Positions 39,152 through 52,293 of a stretch of 64,000 bases of DNA are shown here, one piece after another. The notes under the pieces were generated by a model. The model was given only the letters and a program-made list of their open reading frames with translations. It searched no databases and was not told the origin of the DNA. Position numbers and translations under genes: made by a program. Where the stretch lies: assembly GCF_937616625.2 (NCBI RefSeq), contig NC_065571.1:2296501-2360500 (forward strand), in the 5' to 3' direction. Within the stretch, counting starts at the first letter, position 1, and each line of letters starts with the position of its first letter. Source of the stretch: Mercurialis annua. Its lineage: Eukaryota; Streptophyta; Magnoliopsida; Malpighiales; Euphorbiaceae.

Positions 39152-42100
39152 CTAGACGACAGTTTTCCCTTCACATAGATCGCAAATTGTGTATCCAAGG
39201 CCTTCACAGTATGGACACTTTGTTTCCTCACCTACCCATTCCAAAAACTGCAATTACAGAACTCACTTGTGAGTGACGTCAATATTTGGAATATTACATC
39301 TGTAAAAGTGGATGCATACATAGAAACTGCAGGTCCACATACCTGAGGTTCAACATTTGGTTCGCCTGAGCCATCACATTCTGCAACAAATGAAAAATAA
39401 TAAGCAATTTACATACTATTAGAGGCGAGTGCCAATAGCTCATACGAATCAGATATGCAAACATGGTAGATGATCATTATTCATTAAAGGATCTCGAAAC
39501 CAGTACGAGAAAACTTCAAAATTTGGCATCTACGAAAGTCGAACTCCTCAAAACAATCATAATAGAGACTCTAGACCATGTATGTATTAACTATTAGGTT
39601 GAGGGCAATAGCATCACTATCTTACAGATGCGAATCCATTTTATATCATTTCTGGCGGCTCCAGAAAATTTGTAACTCAAAATAGTAATTAATATTTCTG
39701 AGCTGATACAAATTCTGAACACAAGATGAGGTAATGAAAATGAGAATTAGATTTTATCATTCTCAATGATGGAAAAGAAACAATCAATAGAACTCCACTT
39801 TGGTTCGTCGTGCAGGATGGAAGCTTAATGAAAACATAAACTTTCAGAACAAGTTCAACAGGATTCACTCATTATACTTTTGAACTGCCAAACTAGCTAG
39901 TAACAACTACCTGTGCACATTAGACGGCCCGCCCCGTTGCAAGAAAGGCACCTTGTCACAAAATCCTTCTGTTTACTTGCACCAAGCTTTTTGTCTTTGC
40001 CAATGAGTCTAGAGGGATCCTCCCACCGATTCTCCCCTAGGAGAAATACTCGGTGTTCAGATGCCTTAGATTCAGTTAGACCTTCTTTTCTCACAATTTT
40101 CTGTGGTATCTCTGATAAATTTGTCACAGAAGCAACTGCAGCTCCATTGGCACCTTCCTAAGAAACAGCAGATATAAGGTAAACAGACAATATTTTATGA
40201 ATTTATTTGAAATATTAGACTGGTCATACTATCAACAATTTATCTGCCCCTCTAAGACATGCCAACTACAAAATAAAGTAAGAAAAAAAGTGTTGCATCC
40301 AAAGGCAAAAAACATAGTATTACTTGAAAAGGATTATTACAATGTTGTCGCGAGATAGCAAAATTAGCCAAGTTTGAAACATGACAATGGAAAAGTGAGA
40401 TTAAATTGGTCAATCAAAGATACAATTCCTATTCTGATCATTGGAGGGTCTAATATAACATTGTCAGATTCTTATTGTTATGCAACATCTGGTTAAATAA
40501 AGCTGTGAATCCACAGATTGAAAATGGTTGCTGATCCCATATGATTACGGTGATGTTTGATACAATCCACTAAAAGGGTATTCCAATGGGAGAAAAAAAA
40601 CTGAGCGTAGATTGTGATGTGCTTTAATCTTTTCTATTCAAAATATTTGATAACCACAGATGATTACAATGATGTAGATAATCTACAACACGAGTATTCC
40701 AATGGGGGAGAAAAAAAAATTGAGCACACCTTTTGTAAAATAGTAACAGTGCTTACCATCTTTGCTATACCAAAATTTGTTCCGGTATCCTCAGTTTCCT
40801 GCTCCATAAATAACCTCTTAAGGAGTTGTATAGTCATTATCCCATCTTCTGAGGCACCTATGCTCGCCTATCAAGAAAGCAAAAGCCATAAAAAAAGTCT
40901 GACCAAAGTTCAAATGCACATAATCTAAAAAATTATGTCCATGTTAAGGACATTTACTTGCCACGTCTTCACAGCACGCTCTGTTCCGCCTGCGAAGCTG
41001 GAAAATTCCATGTCTTCCTCGCCTGAGTAAAACCCCAATTTTAATAATGCTTCCTGGAAAAGTCATACATGTTTCAAAACGTGCAAATATAGTTGACAAT
41101 TACAACATCAGATTTAGGCAAAAAAAATTAGGCAGACTTTGTCCACCACGTCAGCTGTCCAAGGAGCCAATCATATTATATCACATCATTAAAAAGATAA
41201 TGTGGTGACCATAGTCTCCCTAAGAATTTCTCTACAATTAGAGCAGAAGCTGTAGAAGTCTTAAAATGAAATAGAAGCTGCATTGGCCGAAATCCAAAAA
41301 TCGCAGTCAAGGTTTCGTTCTGTCAACTAAAATTGCTCTGCATAAATTAGTTAATTAGACTTTTGTGACATTTTTGGGCTCTCCAAGCACATATTCATAC
41401 TTATCATAACTGAAAATTCAAAATAAATTTTATTCAAGACAGTTGAAAATAAAATGACCTTCAGGAATTAGTTATGGCATTTATGCAAGCTTTTTTTTGT
41501 TAATCGTATATATATAAACAAATCTCCTACAACAGTCCTCAGTCACAGTTTGAAATAAATCGCATGTAATAATTCAATTCAATTGATTTAACATAAGATC
41601 ATATCATTTTATATATAATTTCATTCTTTTCATAATTATTTTCTGTTTGTTATAAATGAATTCTACACATATTAAATTGAAACAGGAAATATTTAAAAGT
41701 AATGTAAATTAATATTATATGCTATAGTATATAATACCTGCAACTCTCGCACATCATCTCCTTCGCTTCCTATTCTCAACGTTGTCCTATTCTTTTTTCT
41801 CTCTGAAACATTAATCACTTCCTTCACATCCTCAACCTCATCCTCTAACACTGTCGAACTCGGAGTCGGAGTCGGAGTCGGATTCGGATTCGCACTCGGA
41901 CTCGGACTCTGATTCGGACTCGATACGCTATCCGCAATCATATTTTTCTCATTCAAAACCTGCAACAAAGCCAAAACGTTCTTCGAAACCGTCTCAGGTA
42001 CTAACTCGACGTCCTGAACTGAAATCCGTTGCTCTAACGCTTGATTTTGTAGCTTTAGCGACTCAATCTCGTTAATCAGAGCCTCGCGCTCGCGTAACCA

Positions 42101-42343
42101 GCGCTGCTCTTCTCGGAGCCACCGCTGCTCCTCTCGGATCCACCGCTGCTCTTCGCGACGCCAGAGAAACTCGTCGTCGGCGTTTGGAGGAGTGTTTGGG
42201 AGTGAGGAAGAGAAGCGGCAGAGATGTGAGTTAGAGAGAGAGAGTGAGGAATGTAAATTAGGAGAGAGAGAATGTTGTTTGGATTTGCGGATAGAGAGTC
42301 GAGGAGGAGGATTTAAACGGAGAGGAAATAAAGACGACAACAT
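39152..42343 (-). CDS. pTAC5-like plastid protein: PG-binding fold plus DnaJ-type zinc motifs, 397 aa
   Basis: Six exons (41738-42343, 40958-41053, 40757-40867, 39911-40157, 39343-39380, 39152-39247) join in phase. The first 50 residues are Ser/Arg/Leu-rich with almost no acidic residues, like a chloroplast transit peptide. A heptad stretch follows in which RREEQRW-type units repeat four times (residues about 62-90), then more coiled coil. A Pro/Thr/Ser-rich linker leads to a peptidoglycan-binding-like fold (TLRIGSEGDDVRELQEALL through ERAVKTWQ..IGASEDGI). Four CxxC pairs near the C-terminus (C341/C344, C352/C355, C377/C380, C388/C391) have the CxGxG surroundings of the DnaJ zinc domain, without a J domain. 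This order matches Arabidopsis pTAC5, a component of the plastid transcriptionally active chromosome. A role in plastid gene expression is by homology. Confidence 0.92.
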
Positions 42344-42515
42344 TTTTATTTTAGTTGAGAGAAACGAAATTATGAGAAATGGAGAGGAAGAAGGATAGAG
42401 AAGATATTTTTTTTTTCTCTGGCTGAATTAAGAAAAATTTAATTAAACCGCGGGAATATATTTTTTTCTGCGAAAATGTCAATACAAATTCAAAAATAAA
42501 CAGATTAGTATTCAA

Positions 42516-42626
42516 CCAATGAGCTATAGCTCAAATGGTATAAACGCTAGATTGCAAACTGTCAAGGTCGTGAGTTCAATTCCTCCCACAAACGCTCTCC
42601 CTTCCCCCAATTATCAAAAAAAAAAA
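42516..42626 (+). mobile_element. tRNA-derived SINE, copy 3
   Basis: The sequence CCAATGAGCTATAGCTCAAA then GGTATAAACGCT forms the A-box region, GGTCGTGAGTTCAATTCC the B box, then CAAACGCTCTCCCTTCCCCC and a poly-A of about 13. A perfect 17-bp duplication (AACAGATTAGTATTCAA) lies at 42499-42515 and 42627-42643. It sits about 170 bp upstream of the PTAC5 start codon, in the promoter or 5'-UTR region, in the opposite orientation to that gene. Confidence 0.92.
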
Positions 42627-42643
42627 AACAGATTAGTATTCAA

Positions 42644-44051
42644 CTTTAATCGAGGATAACAATTTGACCAAAGAATCAATTCAGCTTTTGAACTAATATT
42701 TCAAGATCAAATAAATTATTTTTAACTTTCTAAAATCATTCAGATTAAATTAAATAATTTTTAACACTTTTAGTCAACTAGATTCCAAACTTTTCTAAAT
42801 TTAACCCCTAATTTGCGTATCTCAAACGTGTGATTTATTTGACGCCGAGACACAAGTATGAGGATATAATTAACTAAAATGGTTTATTTGATCCCGAAAC
42901 ACAAATTTGAAAATATAATTGACTAGAAAAAGTTAATAGTGATTTATTTAATCTCGAGATATAAGCTCGAGGGTCAGATTGACCCTTTGTTCATAATAGA
43001 TTTGATATGTTTTTCACAATTTCTTTTTTTAGCTGTTAATCATATAGAGTCCTACGTAAATCAGGCCATGTTTGTTTCATGGAATGGAATAATATGCAAT
43101 AGAATAGCTATTTTATAAGGAATGGAATAGTCATTTTTTAGTTTTGGAGAGGAGTTCTTATTCCACAAAATCATGCAATAGCAATTCCATAAACCAAAAT
43201 AAAGAATTGTTCTTTTATACGGAAAAGTTATTTCATTCCGCACCTATTCCATGAACCAAACATAATTTTAGTGCTATGCGTGAATCATATTCTTTTTGTC
43301 AAAGAAATAATATATAACTATATTTAATTTTCTCTAATATAATATCGTAATTCGATCAATAGTTACATAAGTTTAAATTTTTTTAAACAATGGCATATAA
43401 TTGTAATAAAATATTATAATTAAGATAATTTAACTAAAATTACAAAATATGATTTAGACTTAAAAACACACATAGTAATGGAATTGTCATTAGGATATCG
43501 CTATTCAATATGCTTTGGCTCATATCATGTAGACTCAGAGAACTGGCAATTTCAGTGCCAATTCGAGAACTAGCTAGGCCGTCTCTGTCTGCACTTGAAG
43601 TTCAAAAAAGTTGATAATTATACATTCAAACATCAGTTAAAAATTCAACACTGGAATTCCAGCAAGTTCCTTATTCAAACTACACTAATTAACAAGAATT
43701 TGAATAGCAAGTACAAATACATAATGAGATGGAGTATATTATTTAACAAATGCGCATTTTGACAATCTACTAAACTGCCAACCATGGAATTCTTGCACAA
43801 TAACTCATTTCTTCCACATTTGATTGCCCCATGTCGATAAGTAATTTTCTCATTTTCTCTTTGGTTATGCTTAAATAGAGCGCACCCGAAGCAACCTACT
43901 CAATATCACACAATAGCAAGGAACAGGCTTCACAACAACGTAAACTGCCATTGGTACTATTTTTTTTTTATAAAAACAAAAAAAATCCATGCACAAAAAC
44001 CCTGGCATCCCCCCACTGCTTCTGGCAGCAGAAAGATTCATCGACTCAGCT
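42644..44051. other. PTAC5 upstream region and intergenic DNA
   Basis: AT-rich with no gene. It contains one MITE (43065-43266) and, near 43.5-44.0 kb, the 3' flank of the DUF7794 gene. Confidence 0.5.
43065..43266. mobile_element. Small TIR element of the Tourist/hAT type
   Basis: The left end CCATGTTTGTTTCATGGAAT and the right end ATTCCATGAACCAAACATAA are inverted repeats with one or two differences. Internally, ATGGAATGGAATA is facing TATTTCATTCC. Length is about 200 bp. It is non-coding, and no clear target duplication was found, so the superfamily is open. Confidence 0.6.
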
Positions 44052-47000
44052 TTAATCAAGCTTCACGTTAGAGTAGAGAAGGGTGTCCTTCGTGATTGGC
44101 ATGTAGAGCAGCGAGTAAATCTGTAGGAGAGTAGGAGAAAATAAGTAATGGTAATTATTTCTCCAGGGCACTATGAATTCATCTGGGACTAAAAAACAGA
44201 TACGAGGAATTTGAAAACTATAAAGTAGATATGATTTGAAAATTATAGATCTGTGCTATAATTTCAAAAATCTAACCAACATAAAATGTGCTCCCAGAAG
44301 CAATACATTTAAAATCATTTGGCGATTTATGTTGAATCTATCGCTAACATGAATCCTATCTTCCACTAATTCCCTTATCTAACCCAGGAAGAGGTATAAT
44401 TTATAAAAATATCACAGGACAGGAATCTGCACTTTCCATCCAGAAGCATTATGAGTGCGGTGCAGTGTGATACAGATCTTATATTAACGGAATATTCCCT
44501 CATCACACAGCATAGGGTGTTAACAATAAAGATACAAAAAAAATTAATTGCCTACTTTGTTGGAAACTACATATCTATTTGTAAGGGGAAATAAAACTGG
44601 TATAGCAAGATCATTTGCTCTATCGAGTAGACTAGAGTTTGTAACACCGTTCTAACAAGCAATAAGCTACATATAGCTACATGGTTGCCTCCCTATTCCC
44701 TCCCAGCAATTTCTTGTCCATCTTTCATAGCATGTTATTTTTAGACATGAAAATTACATCAGTCTAGCTAGATCCATATTTGCTTTAAGAAACAACTAAT
44801 CATTCACTTGGGAGAAAAAAATAAATCATCCCATGTGTGGTCACAAGTAGTAGATGTATAGAATTAGAACCTTTGGTATATGCTATCTTTGCAAGCTAAC
44901 TACAGGTAAATATTTTCTTCTTTCTTGGGTTGGGGTTTGGTGTGTTGGGGGAGTGGAATAAGTGGAGAAATGAAGGCAAAAGTGTAGCACATATTTAAAA
45001 TTACATAATCTTACCCCAAGTAGAGTAGCAATGATAAGAATAATTCCTGTCAGCCAAGCAAGGATCGTTCTCACCAACACAACTTCCAGAAGGGATGCAT
45101 TAGTTACACTTGATCCTTCTGTCTCTGCCAACCAGCGTGCAGATGGACGGGCAGTCAAAACCACATCCAACATTTTCTCTGATTCTGGAGAAGATATTTC
45201 ACTAGAGATAATAACTCCAACAATTTGACCTGGCAATAGAGAGTTGACAAACAGCAATAAAAATTTAAGCACAGGAAGTAAGATGAGTAACAATGCTTAC
45301 TTGCAAATAATTGCAGTCTGCGTATAAGTATTAATATTAATCTGAAAACATATCACAATAGGTCAGCCGTCACAAGGCTAGTTATATTTATACATATGCA
45401 TCAACCAAAGACTTCATAACTTCAAGCAGAAAGAGAGAAAGAGTCTATCGTGAATTTAACAACTACAAAAACTGATCAGTGAAATTAGGGTATAGTGATG
45501 TTTAAGATCTTGAATTTAAGAATCAAATCCTTTGGTCGTTCCTGAAAGCAAGATAACCAACCTTTGTATGCCACTTGGAAAGACTCAAGCGTTTTAGACA
45601 GTGTAGAAAGTAATAGCTCCAGTCCTTGCTGCACAACTTCATGTCCATACTGCTCTTGCAAAGCCTGTAGTACTAGAGATGGTAGGTAAAGAAACTAAAG
45701 CTAGGCAAATGAATAATATATTTAAAGTTGGCCAGGTAACAGGTTTCCATTTCCAAACTAAAAAAACAAAAGAGCATTACTGACACGGGTCTAAAATATC
45801 AAACTGTACATATGAGCTATAACATGCTATACAAAAAGATCATAGAAATGTTTTTCCATCTTGAAATCCAATATGATCCGACAAAAACATTTAATATAGA
45901 AAGAAGGGAGATAATCACCTTAATGCCATGAAAATGACCCCTAATTAATTCTGCAGGTCCTTTAGAAGCCTGTGAAAGATCTTCATGCATTTCAATTGCT
46001 CTTCTACTATTGTGGAACAAAGCAATGAGACTTGCAACAAATTCTCGGTCTGCTTCCTGCAAACAATACAGATATGGTTCTTCTAATATAAAATTCACAC
46101 AGCTAAAAATCCAAGGGTTAAATATAAATATACAATGATTAATAACAAAAGAAATACCCTTGACATATAAAGCTTCAAATCAGCACCACTAGCCAATGGG
46201 ACAACCAACTCTCCATTTAGTGATTTCAAGCCGCTGACAATGTATGATCCACCCACCCAAGATGCCTATACATAAATAGCAAAGTCACACAAATGGAGAA
46301 GATGGTAAATGACTTAGAAGAAACTAGGACCGCCAAAATGAGCTATAACAACATAAGGTATTACTAGTGAGACTAACCAAATCACTAATCTCCTTGTCAG
46401 TAATATCTGCTACTTTTTCATCCAAAGAAACCACGGAAACTTCTTCACCTATAACAATATTTATTTGAACAAATTACCATTTTGAGAAATCACACTCGTA
46501 TACAAGCTTCCAATGAACTATGACTCAAGTCTGCAGAAGTTCGGGTACCTTGAAGTTCAATTTGAGCTTTCTCAGAACCAAGAGTTCTTTTTTGTTTAAT
46601 GGCATTAATGAACATAGCATTTTCTGAAGAACCCAGATCTGCATAAAAAAGAAATGCATAAATACAAAGTGCACGAAACAAAAAGGATGCATTTGGCACA
46701 CCGAAAAAGAAATGAGAATGCAGATGGGAATGGATACGGATTACTAGATTCAAGGAATTCTGTTTTGGGGATAATTAATATGAAACTCGATAATACTCTC
46801 AGAATTTATATATTACACTATTTGTACTATAAAATTCAAAATGTCCAAATGCACGAAAGTCATAAAGAAATCGAGAATCATGTTGAATTTCAAATACTAT
46901 AGTGCACCAAAAGTACCACAAAAGAATAGAAACTGCAATTCATTTAAAAAGCTTTAGAGCAATGACCATTGACTCCAGCGATTTCGAGCAAGAAAACAGC

Positions 47001-47587
47001 GCGAGGTCTATCAAACGGATTGGGCATAAGAACCTCATTTAACTGCAAAAACACAATACACAAAAAATCAAAATTCTCCACAAACTAAAACCTAAAAGAA
47101 CTAAAACATTTTTCAATTCAACACATAAATTATACCTTAGATGAACCAGCAGCTGATAGTGTTGCAGGCGGTGCGAAACCGAGCAAGACAGACACAGCAG
47201 CACCAACTTCCAAAGGACTCATAGACTGAAATTAACAATAAAGGAAAAATAGAACATAAAATTAATTATTAGGCCACTAAAATCACTCAAAAACGATTCA
47301 AATCAAACGAACCGGAACGACGTCGTTGTGGTTCGTTGATTGAGAACGAAGATATTTGTGAGAACTGCCATCGATGAAGAGAACTGATCCGGTGCTTTCA
47401 TTAGCCTGAGGAATGTAATTAAGTTAAATCGAAATCAAAATCAAATAAACATATAACAGTTATTGTACGATCAAAAGAAATTTATGAAGTTGAATTAACA
47501 GATATTAATTTTTTTTACCGCGGATAGTGAACAGAGTAGAGAAGATATGAGGAGAAGATTGAAAACGCTGCGTATTTGGAAATCCAT
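44052..47587 (-). CDS. DUF7794-type type I membrane protein, 373 aa
   Basis: Eleven exons: 47519-47587, 47313-47405, 47136-47225, 46967-47042, 46549-46638, 46378-46448, 46158-46265, 45919-46056, 45562-45664, 45015-45229, 44052-44120. All phases close. A signal peptide of about 23 residues is encoded exactly by exon 1 (basic-hydrophobic FNLLLISSLLCSLSA). A luminal domain follows (STGSVLFIDGSSHKYLRS, then PLEVGAAVSVLLGFAPP). One transmembrane helix lies near the C-terminus (about 330-352), with a short tail ending DTLLYSNVKLD. This arrangement and tail match conserved plant proteins annotated only as DUF7794 or unknown transmembrane proteins. The biochemical role is unknown, and no catalytic motif is visible. 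It probably acts in the ER or endomembranes. Confidence 0.85.
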
Positions 47588-50174
47588 TTGTCTCCACAGA
47601 TACAGAAGAGGGAGATCTATTGTTTTCTGGACAGGGATGATAGGGGGAGGGGACGGGTCGAAGTTTCGTTAGTCCTGAGTAGAGATTTGCAAATTTTCAA
47701 CCGACCCGACTCAGAAAAATCCATCCCATCCCAACCGAGTCTTAATCGAATCTGATGCAAGAAACTTCAACCCCAATGATCCAACCAACCCGGTTCAATT
47801 GCAATCTTTTTGTGAGAGTAAATCCGACGCCGTATCGGTTTTCTCCTCATCTCAAACGGTGTCGTGCTACTGTGCTGCTATTAGACGTGATCATAGGCTG
47901 GATATCAGCCCGGCCCATCCAAGCCCGCCTGTCTTGGACGAATTTGGACACTTATTTTTAGGCATTTTAATAATAAACACTCATGTGTATTAAAATATTC
48001 TCGATAACACTGAGTAATATTTTTATTGTAAAAAAGACTTTGCAAAAATTTAACCTTTTTTCATTAAAAGTGTTTATCCTAATATATGTTTTTGTTTCTT
48101 TTTTATAATTGACTAGGTTTGTATGTGTACTTTCTGATTTAGGCCGGTTTTTTCGAAATTAATTTGTCATCGGTGCGAACCCGACTCGTCAAAATCAAAC
48201 CTCGAATTGATTTATACTATGTTGGAAAACCACTCTACTTGCCGAGTAAGGCGTCTACTCGGCAAATGTGCCTTAAGGCATTGCTTCTCTACTCGAGACC
48301 CTACTCAACGAGTGGGTCTCGAGTAACACCGAAAACACTCTTTCCAATATAAAAATTCATAATTTTTAACGACTTTTTATTTTTCTCCAAATCTGAACCT
48401 TTGTGCTTTAAAGTAGATAATTAAAGTTCAAAACACACTCACTCGGTACCTGAAACATTTGATACACATTAGCATAATAACAATTGCAATCAACCATAAA
48501 TACAGTAGAAATATATAATAAAACCACACTAAAACATAAATGAAATCTACTCCTATAAGTATCGTACATATATAGTCATGTTACTTGTATAAATTCATTG
48601 TTTTCCTGTAACGACATATTAATAAAATAATGGTCTAATAATCAAAACCTTTCGTAAATCTATTCCAATTTAGATAATTCGTTGAAAATCTATCCAATCA
48701 TTTTGATAATTTTTAAAATTGATTTATCGGAATCATGTGGCCTCATAATTGACAATTCTTTTATGTTCAATTTTGAAAAAACTTTACATATTCAATTGCT
48801 ATTATAGACATAATTAAATCAATTTTAATAAAATGGATAGATTTACAACGAATTTATAAAATTTGGATTATAACTTTTGAAATGTTTGAATATATTTTAA
48901 AAATTGAAAAGTTTGACTTTTTGACACCGTTTACTCGTTTAGACCTAAAATAACTCATCATCACAACTTTGTTAGCTCGAATTCTTAATCATTAGATATA
49001 GATCATCAATAAATATTAACATAGTGTACTTTTTATTTGAATCCGAATTTGAAACCAATAAAACTTCTTTTTAGAGATCAAAGTATTATTAAATTTCAAA
49101 ATATTAGTTTCAAAATGATTTTGGTTGATTTCAAAATATATAAAAAAAAATATTAACTTTTTGTACATTTAAACCCGTCAAGATATGTTTAATCAACCAA
49201 AATCATTTTCTAAAGTAACTTGTCTTATAATGATAATTGGGAATTCAATTAGTGGCTTTAATAAAGTTAATGTGATGTCATGCATATACAATTAGTGCTA
49301 AGGAACCACATATTTTGTGCACAAAATAGACAAATAATATAAATTGACAAGCATTATATGGACAAAAGAAAGTTAAAAATGCATCTCATAGAGATATCAA
49401 AAAGGGTATGAAAAACATTATAAGATCCTCCAGATGCATCGACCCATTTTTTGCCCTACCATTTTCACATGCTTAATTTTTATATATGTCCTTTTCTGAG
49501 AAACTTCGTATCATATATACTTAATCAAGCAAACTATTCTATATTTATTTTCATCTCTTTTTGGGTAGCAAAAAATCCCAAAAAAGATAAATATTGAGTT
49601 TTGTGAAAACATATAATAATTGATATTTCTTGAAGCTAAATTTATAAGAAAAAACAGTTATCAATATTCGATTTAATTAGTTTTTAAATAAAACATTTAT
49701 ATTAATTAGTCAAAAAGTTAAAATATATATTGTTATAAATTTAAGAATTTAATTGGCCCTTTTTTGGGCTAATGAAAATTTAATGGTCTAATTAACAAGT
49801 CAGGCAAACGGTATGTAACCATATTGTTGATGATATGAATGCTTTACGTGAAAAATCTGCTGCTTTTGGCCATGCAATTCAAAAGTGGAGGTAATCGTGG
49901 CAAGTCGGCAGTCATTGTATATCACAGTCAATAAAAATAGATATATATGCTTTTCTTATTATGTCACAATCCGCCACCATGAAGGAGAAATCATCGAGCA
50001 TTTTGGCAATCGCAATCACATTGAGCTACAATTCAACTTAGGTTATAATATAACTTTATTGCTTAAAAATTATGAATTTTAACGTGTTTTATAATTTTAT
50101 CACACGTTCATTTGAATCTGTTAAAAAAAGAAGCGCTAAAGGAAATTAGTAAGTTTAGGAATTCTAAGTGGCAA
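47588..50174. other. Gene-free AT-rich region
   Basis: The first 60 bases are the promoter/5' UTR side of the DUF7794 gene. A stretch near 47.69-47.95 kb is richer in CCGACCCGAC and CCCGG words, like decayed transposon sequence. From 48.35 to 50.17 kb I see only AT-rich non-coding DNA; short frames at 47755, 48164 and 49885 have no supporting features. Confidence 0.5.
48219..48350. repeat. Multi-hairpin foldback sequence
   Basis: Outer arms TGTTGGAAAACCACTCT and ACTCTTTCCAATAT are imperfect inverses. Inside are two strong hairpins: GCCGAGTA (48241-48248) with TACTCGGC (48256-48263), and ACTCGAGACCC (48291-48301) with GGGTCTCGAGT (48314-48324). The palindrome CCTTAAGG lies between them. It is likely a small foldback MITE. 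Confidence 0.6.
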
Positions 50175-50677
50175 AAGTAAGATGGGCTAATCCTCTGGAA
50201 AACCCCCCACCTTTTACCCCCTTTTCATTTGCACCCTGACGTTGTAAAATCGCCAATTTTACCCAAATTCGCACCTTTCATTGTCAATTCCACCCTAACT
50301 TATTTGGGCACGCGTTTTTTGCCACTCTGGCATACACATCAGCGTTTTTCTTGCAATTACCTTAGTACCCTTGCTGATTAGGACTGGTGGCTACGTCTAA
50401 CCATGGTTGGTGTATTGATTATTGCAAAACGGTGAGTTTTAAAAATTGCCCTAAAATTAAACCCTTTTACCATTTTTTTGAATTTTTACCATCTTTTTTC
50501 TTAGTCCGCCGCTTTCGTCATTTCTCTCTTTTCTGCATCCTTTCATTTCCCTCGTTTTTTCATCCTTCCATTTTCTTCGTTCATTTTACTTCGTCCAGTT
50601 AGCTACTCACTACTCCTCGAAGATGATGCTAGCAGTCCACCATCTTTCTGCGTGTTGAAGACAGTGAGCAAATCATA

Positions 50678-50748
50678 ATGGTTAAATCAAAAGGAAAAGA
50701 ACCAGCATCGGGGGGAGTCGATAAGGGAGGATGGCCGAAAAACTACAG
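50678..50748 (+). other. Exon-like ORF inside MULE (partial gene)
   Basis: An ATG opens MVKSKGKEPASGGVDKGG and 6 more residues (basic, Ser/Gly-rich) ending at a good donor (ACTACAG|GTAAGAG). It lies about 290 bp inside the left TIR, the same position as the PB1-like gene start in the larger MULE. No continuing exon was recognised between 50.75 and 52.2 kb. This is probably the remnant of a deleted MULE gene. Confidence 0.45.
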
Positions 50749-52293
50749 GTAAGAGTTCATCTTCTCTATCTTTTCCAGCTTAATATGGTGCTAATGTTAG
50801 TACTTATAAAAATTGATTATTAATGGCAGTTACATGTTTAAATTTTGGATTTTGACGCTTTAAATAAAAGTTTCGATTTTGGTTAACAAGTTGCAGTGAT
50901 TTTAAGGGTTTCGGGTTGGGTTTTAAGGTTTTCAATTAAAGTTTCAGTTTTATTTACCAAGCGTTATTGATTATTATGGTTTTGGGGTTTCAAAATTAGA
51001 AGTGAAGGAGACAATAACAGTCCTATAGCTGTTAGTATTGTGTTTGTTAGGGTTTGTTAATTTGTGTTTGGCAGTGAGTATCATGGTTAAATGTGAACAA
51101 ATTTTGAGATAGTTAAATTTTGTTTGTGTCTTGTTCAATTCCTATTTCGACAAATTAGGGATTTTAGGGTTATGTAATTGCAGGTTCAAGTGACTTGAGT
51201 TGTTAAACTGAGTTTGTTACTGGGTGTTGTTAAAATATGTCTATGTCTAGTGTTAATGTTGAGTTTGTTAGGATTTGTAGTTTACGGTTTATGATTGCAG
51301 TATAATAATGCAAGGATTTGTTAATGTTGAGTTTGTTAGGATTTGTTTGGATTTGTTTTTTTTTTTATGCTTTTTTGTTAATGGTTTCATTTTTTTTGGT
51401 TTCATTTTTTTTTTATACAAATCAGTGTACGTCATTGTGTATAGCATAGGTGAAGTAAAAACCTTGCTTTTTTGGAAGTTGGTTGATGTAAAGTTTTTGG
51501 GTATAGATGTCAGAGTACATCATATATAGCATAGGTAAACTGAAAACCTTGCTTTTTTGAGCTTTAGTATGATACAAAGCTTTGGGTATAGCATAGGTGA
51601 TAAACCTTGCATTTTTGAGCTTTTGTTGGATGAAAAGCTATAGGTATAGCAAAGGTGTTTGTACAAAAACCTTGCTTATATTATTTGCCTCTTTTGAATG
51701 TCATTTTCGTGTATTTGCTTATACTAACATTGCTATTACATAATATAACGTTTATTTGAATAATGCAACGATAACAAACGTATAATGATAAAGTATGTCT
51801 GTTTTGCTAACTTTACTTATATTTTGAAATCAGAACAATAACAAACGTGTACTTTCAAATTACGTCTACTTGCAAGTTAAATTCAAATAAGTTAAAATTA
51901 CGTGTACTTGCAAATTTCTCCAACATACGTACACTTTCAAATCACTTATACTTGCAATGTCAGTACAGATTCACCTAAAGGTGGAACGACATACTTACAA
52001 AAAACCTAACAATACATAGTTACTTGTCCATAACATTACACGAACGAAGTTTTGATACACTATTACATAGATTAATAATATTAGTACATCATCCTAACAC
52101 AACAACCGGCTACATTCAAAAACCTATTTCATACTATACTAACTAGATTAGCAGTAACCGGATGCATTACAAAATCAACATCAGTACATTGTCGAAGTAG
52201 AACATCGGCTGCCATCACCCTAACTTCGGCTGCCAGTACCTCCATTTCTTCAAGACCTACAACCACACAGAATACATTCCTACTCCTTCACGA

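Noticed and set aside
47755..48352. Short open frames upstream of the DUF7794 gene
   Set aside because: No signal peptide, domain or conservation cue. The area contains foldback and decayed repeat sequence.
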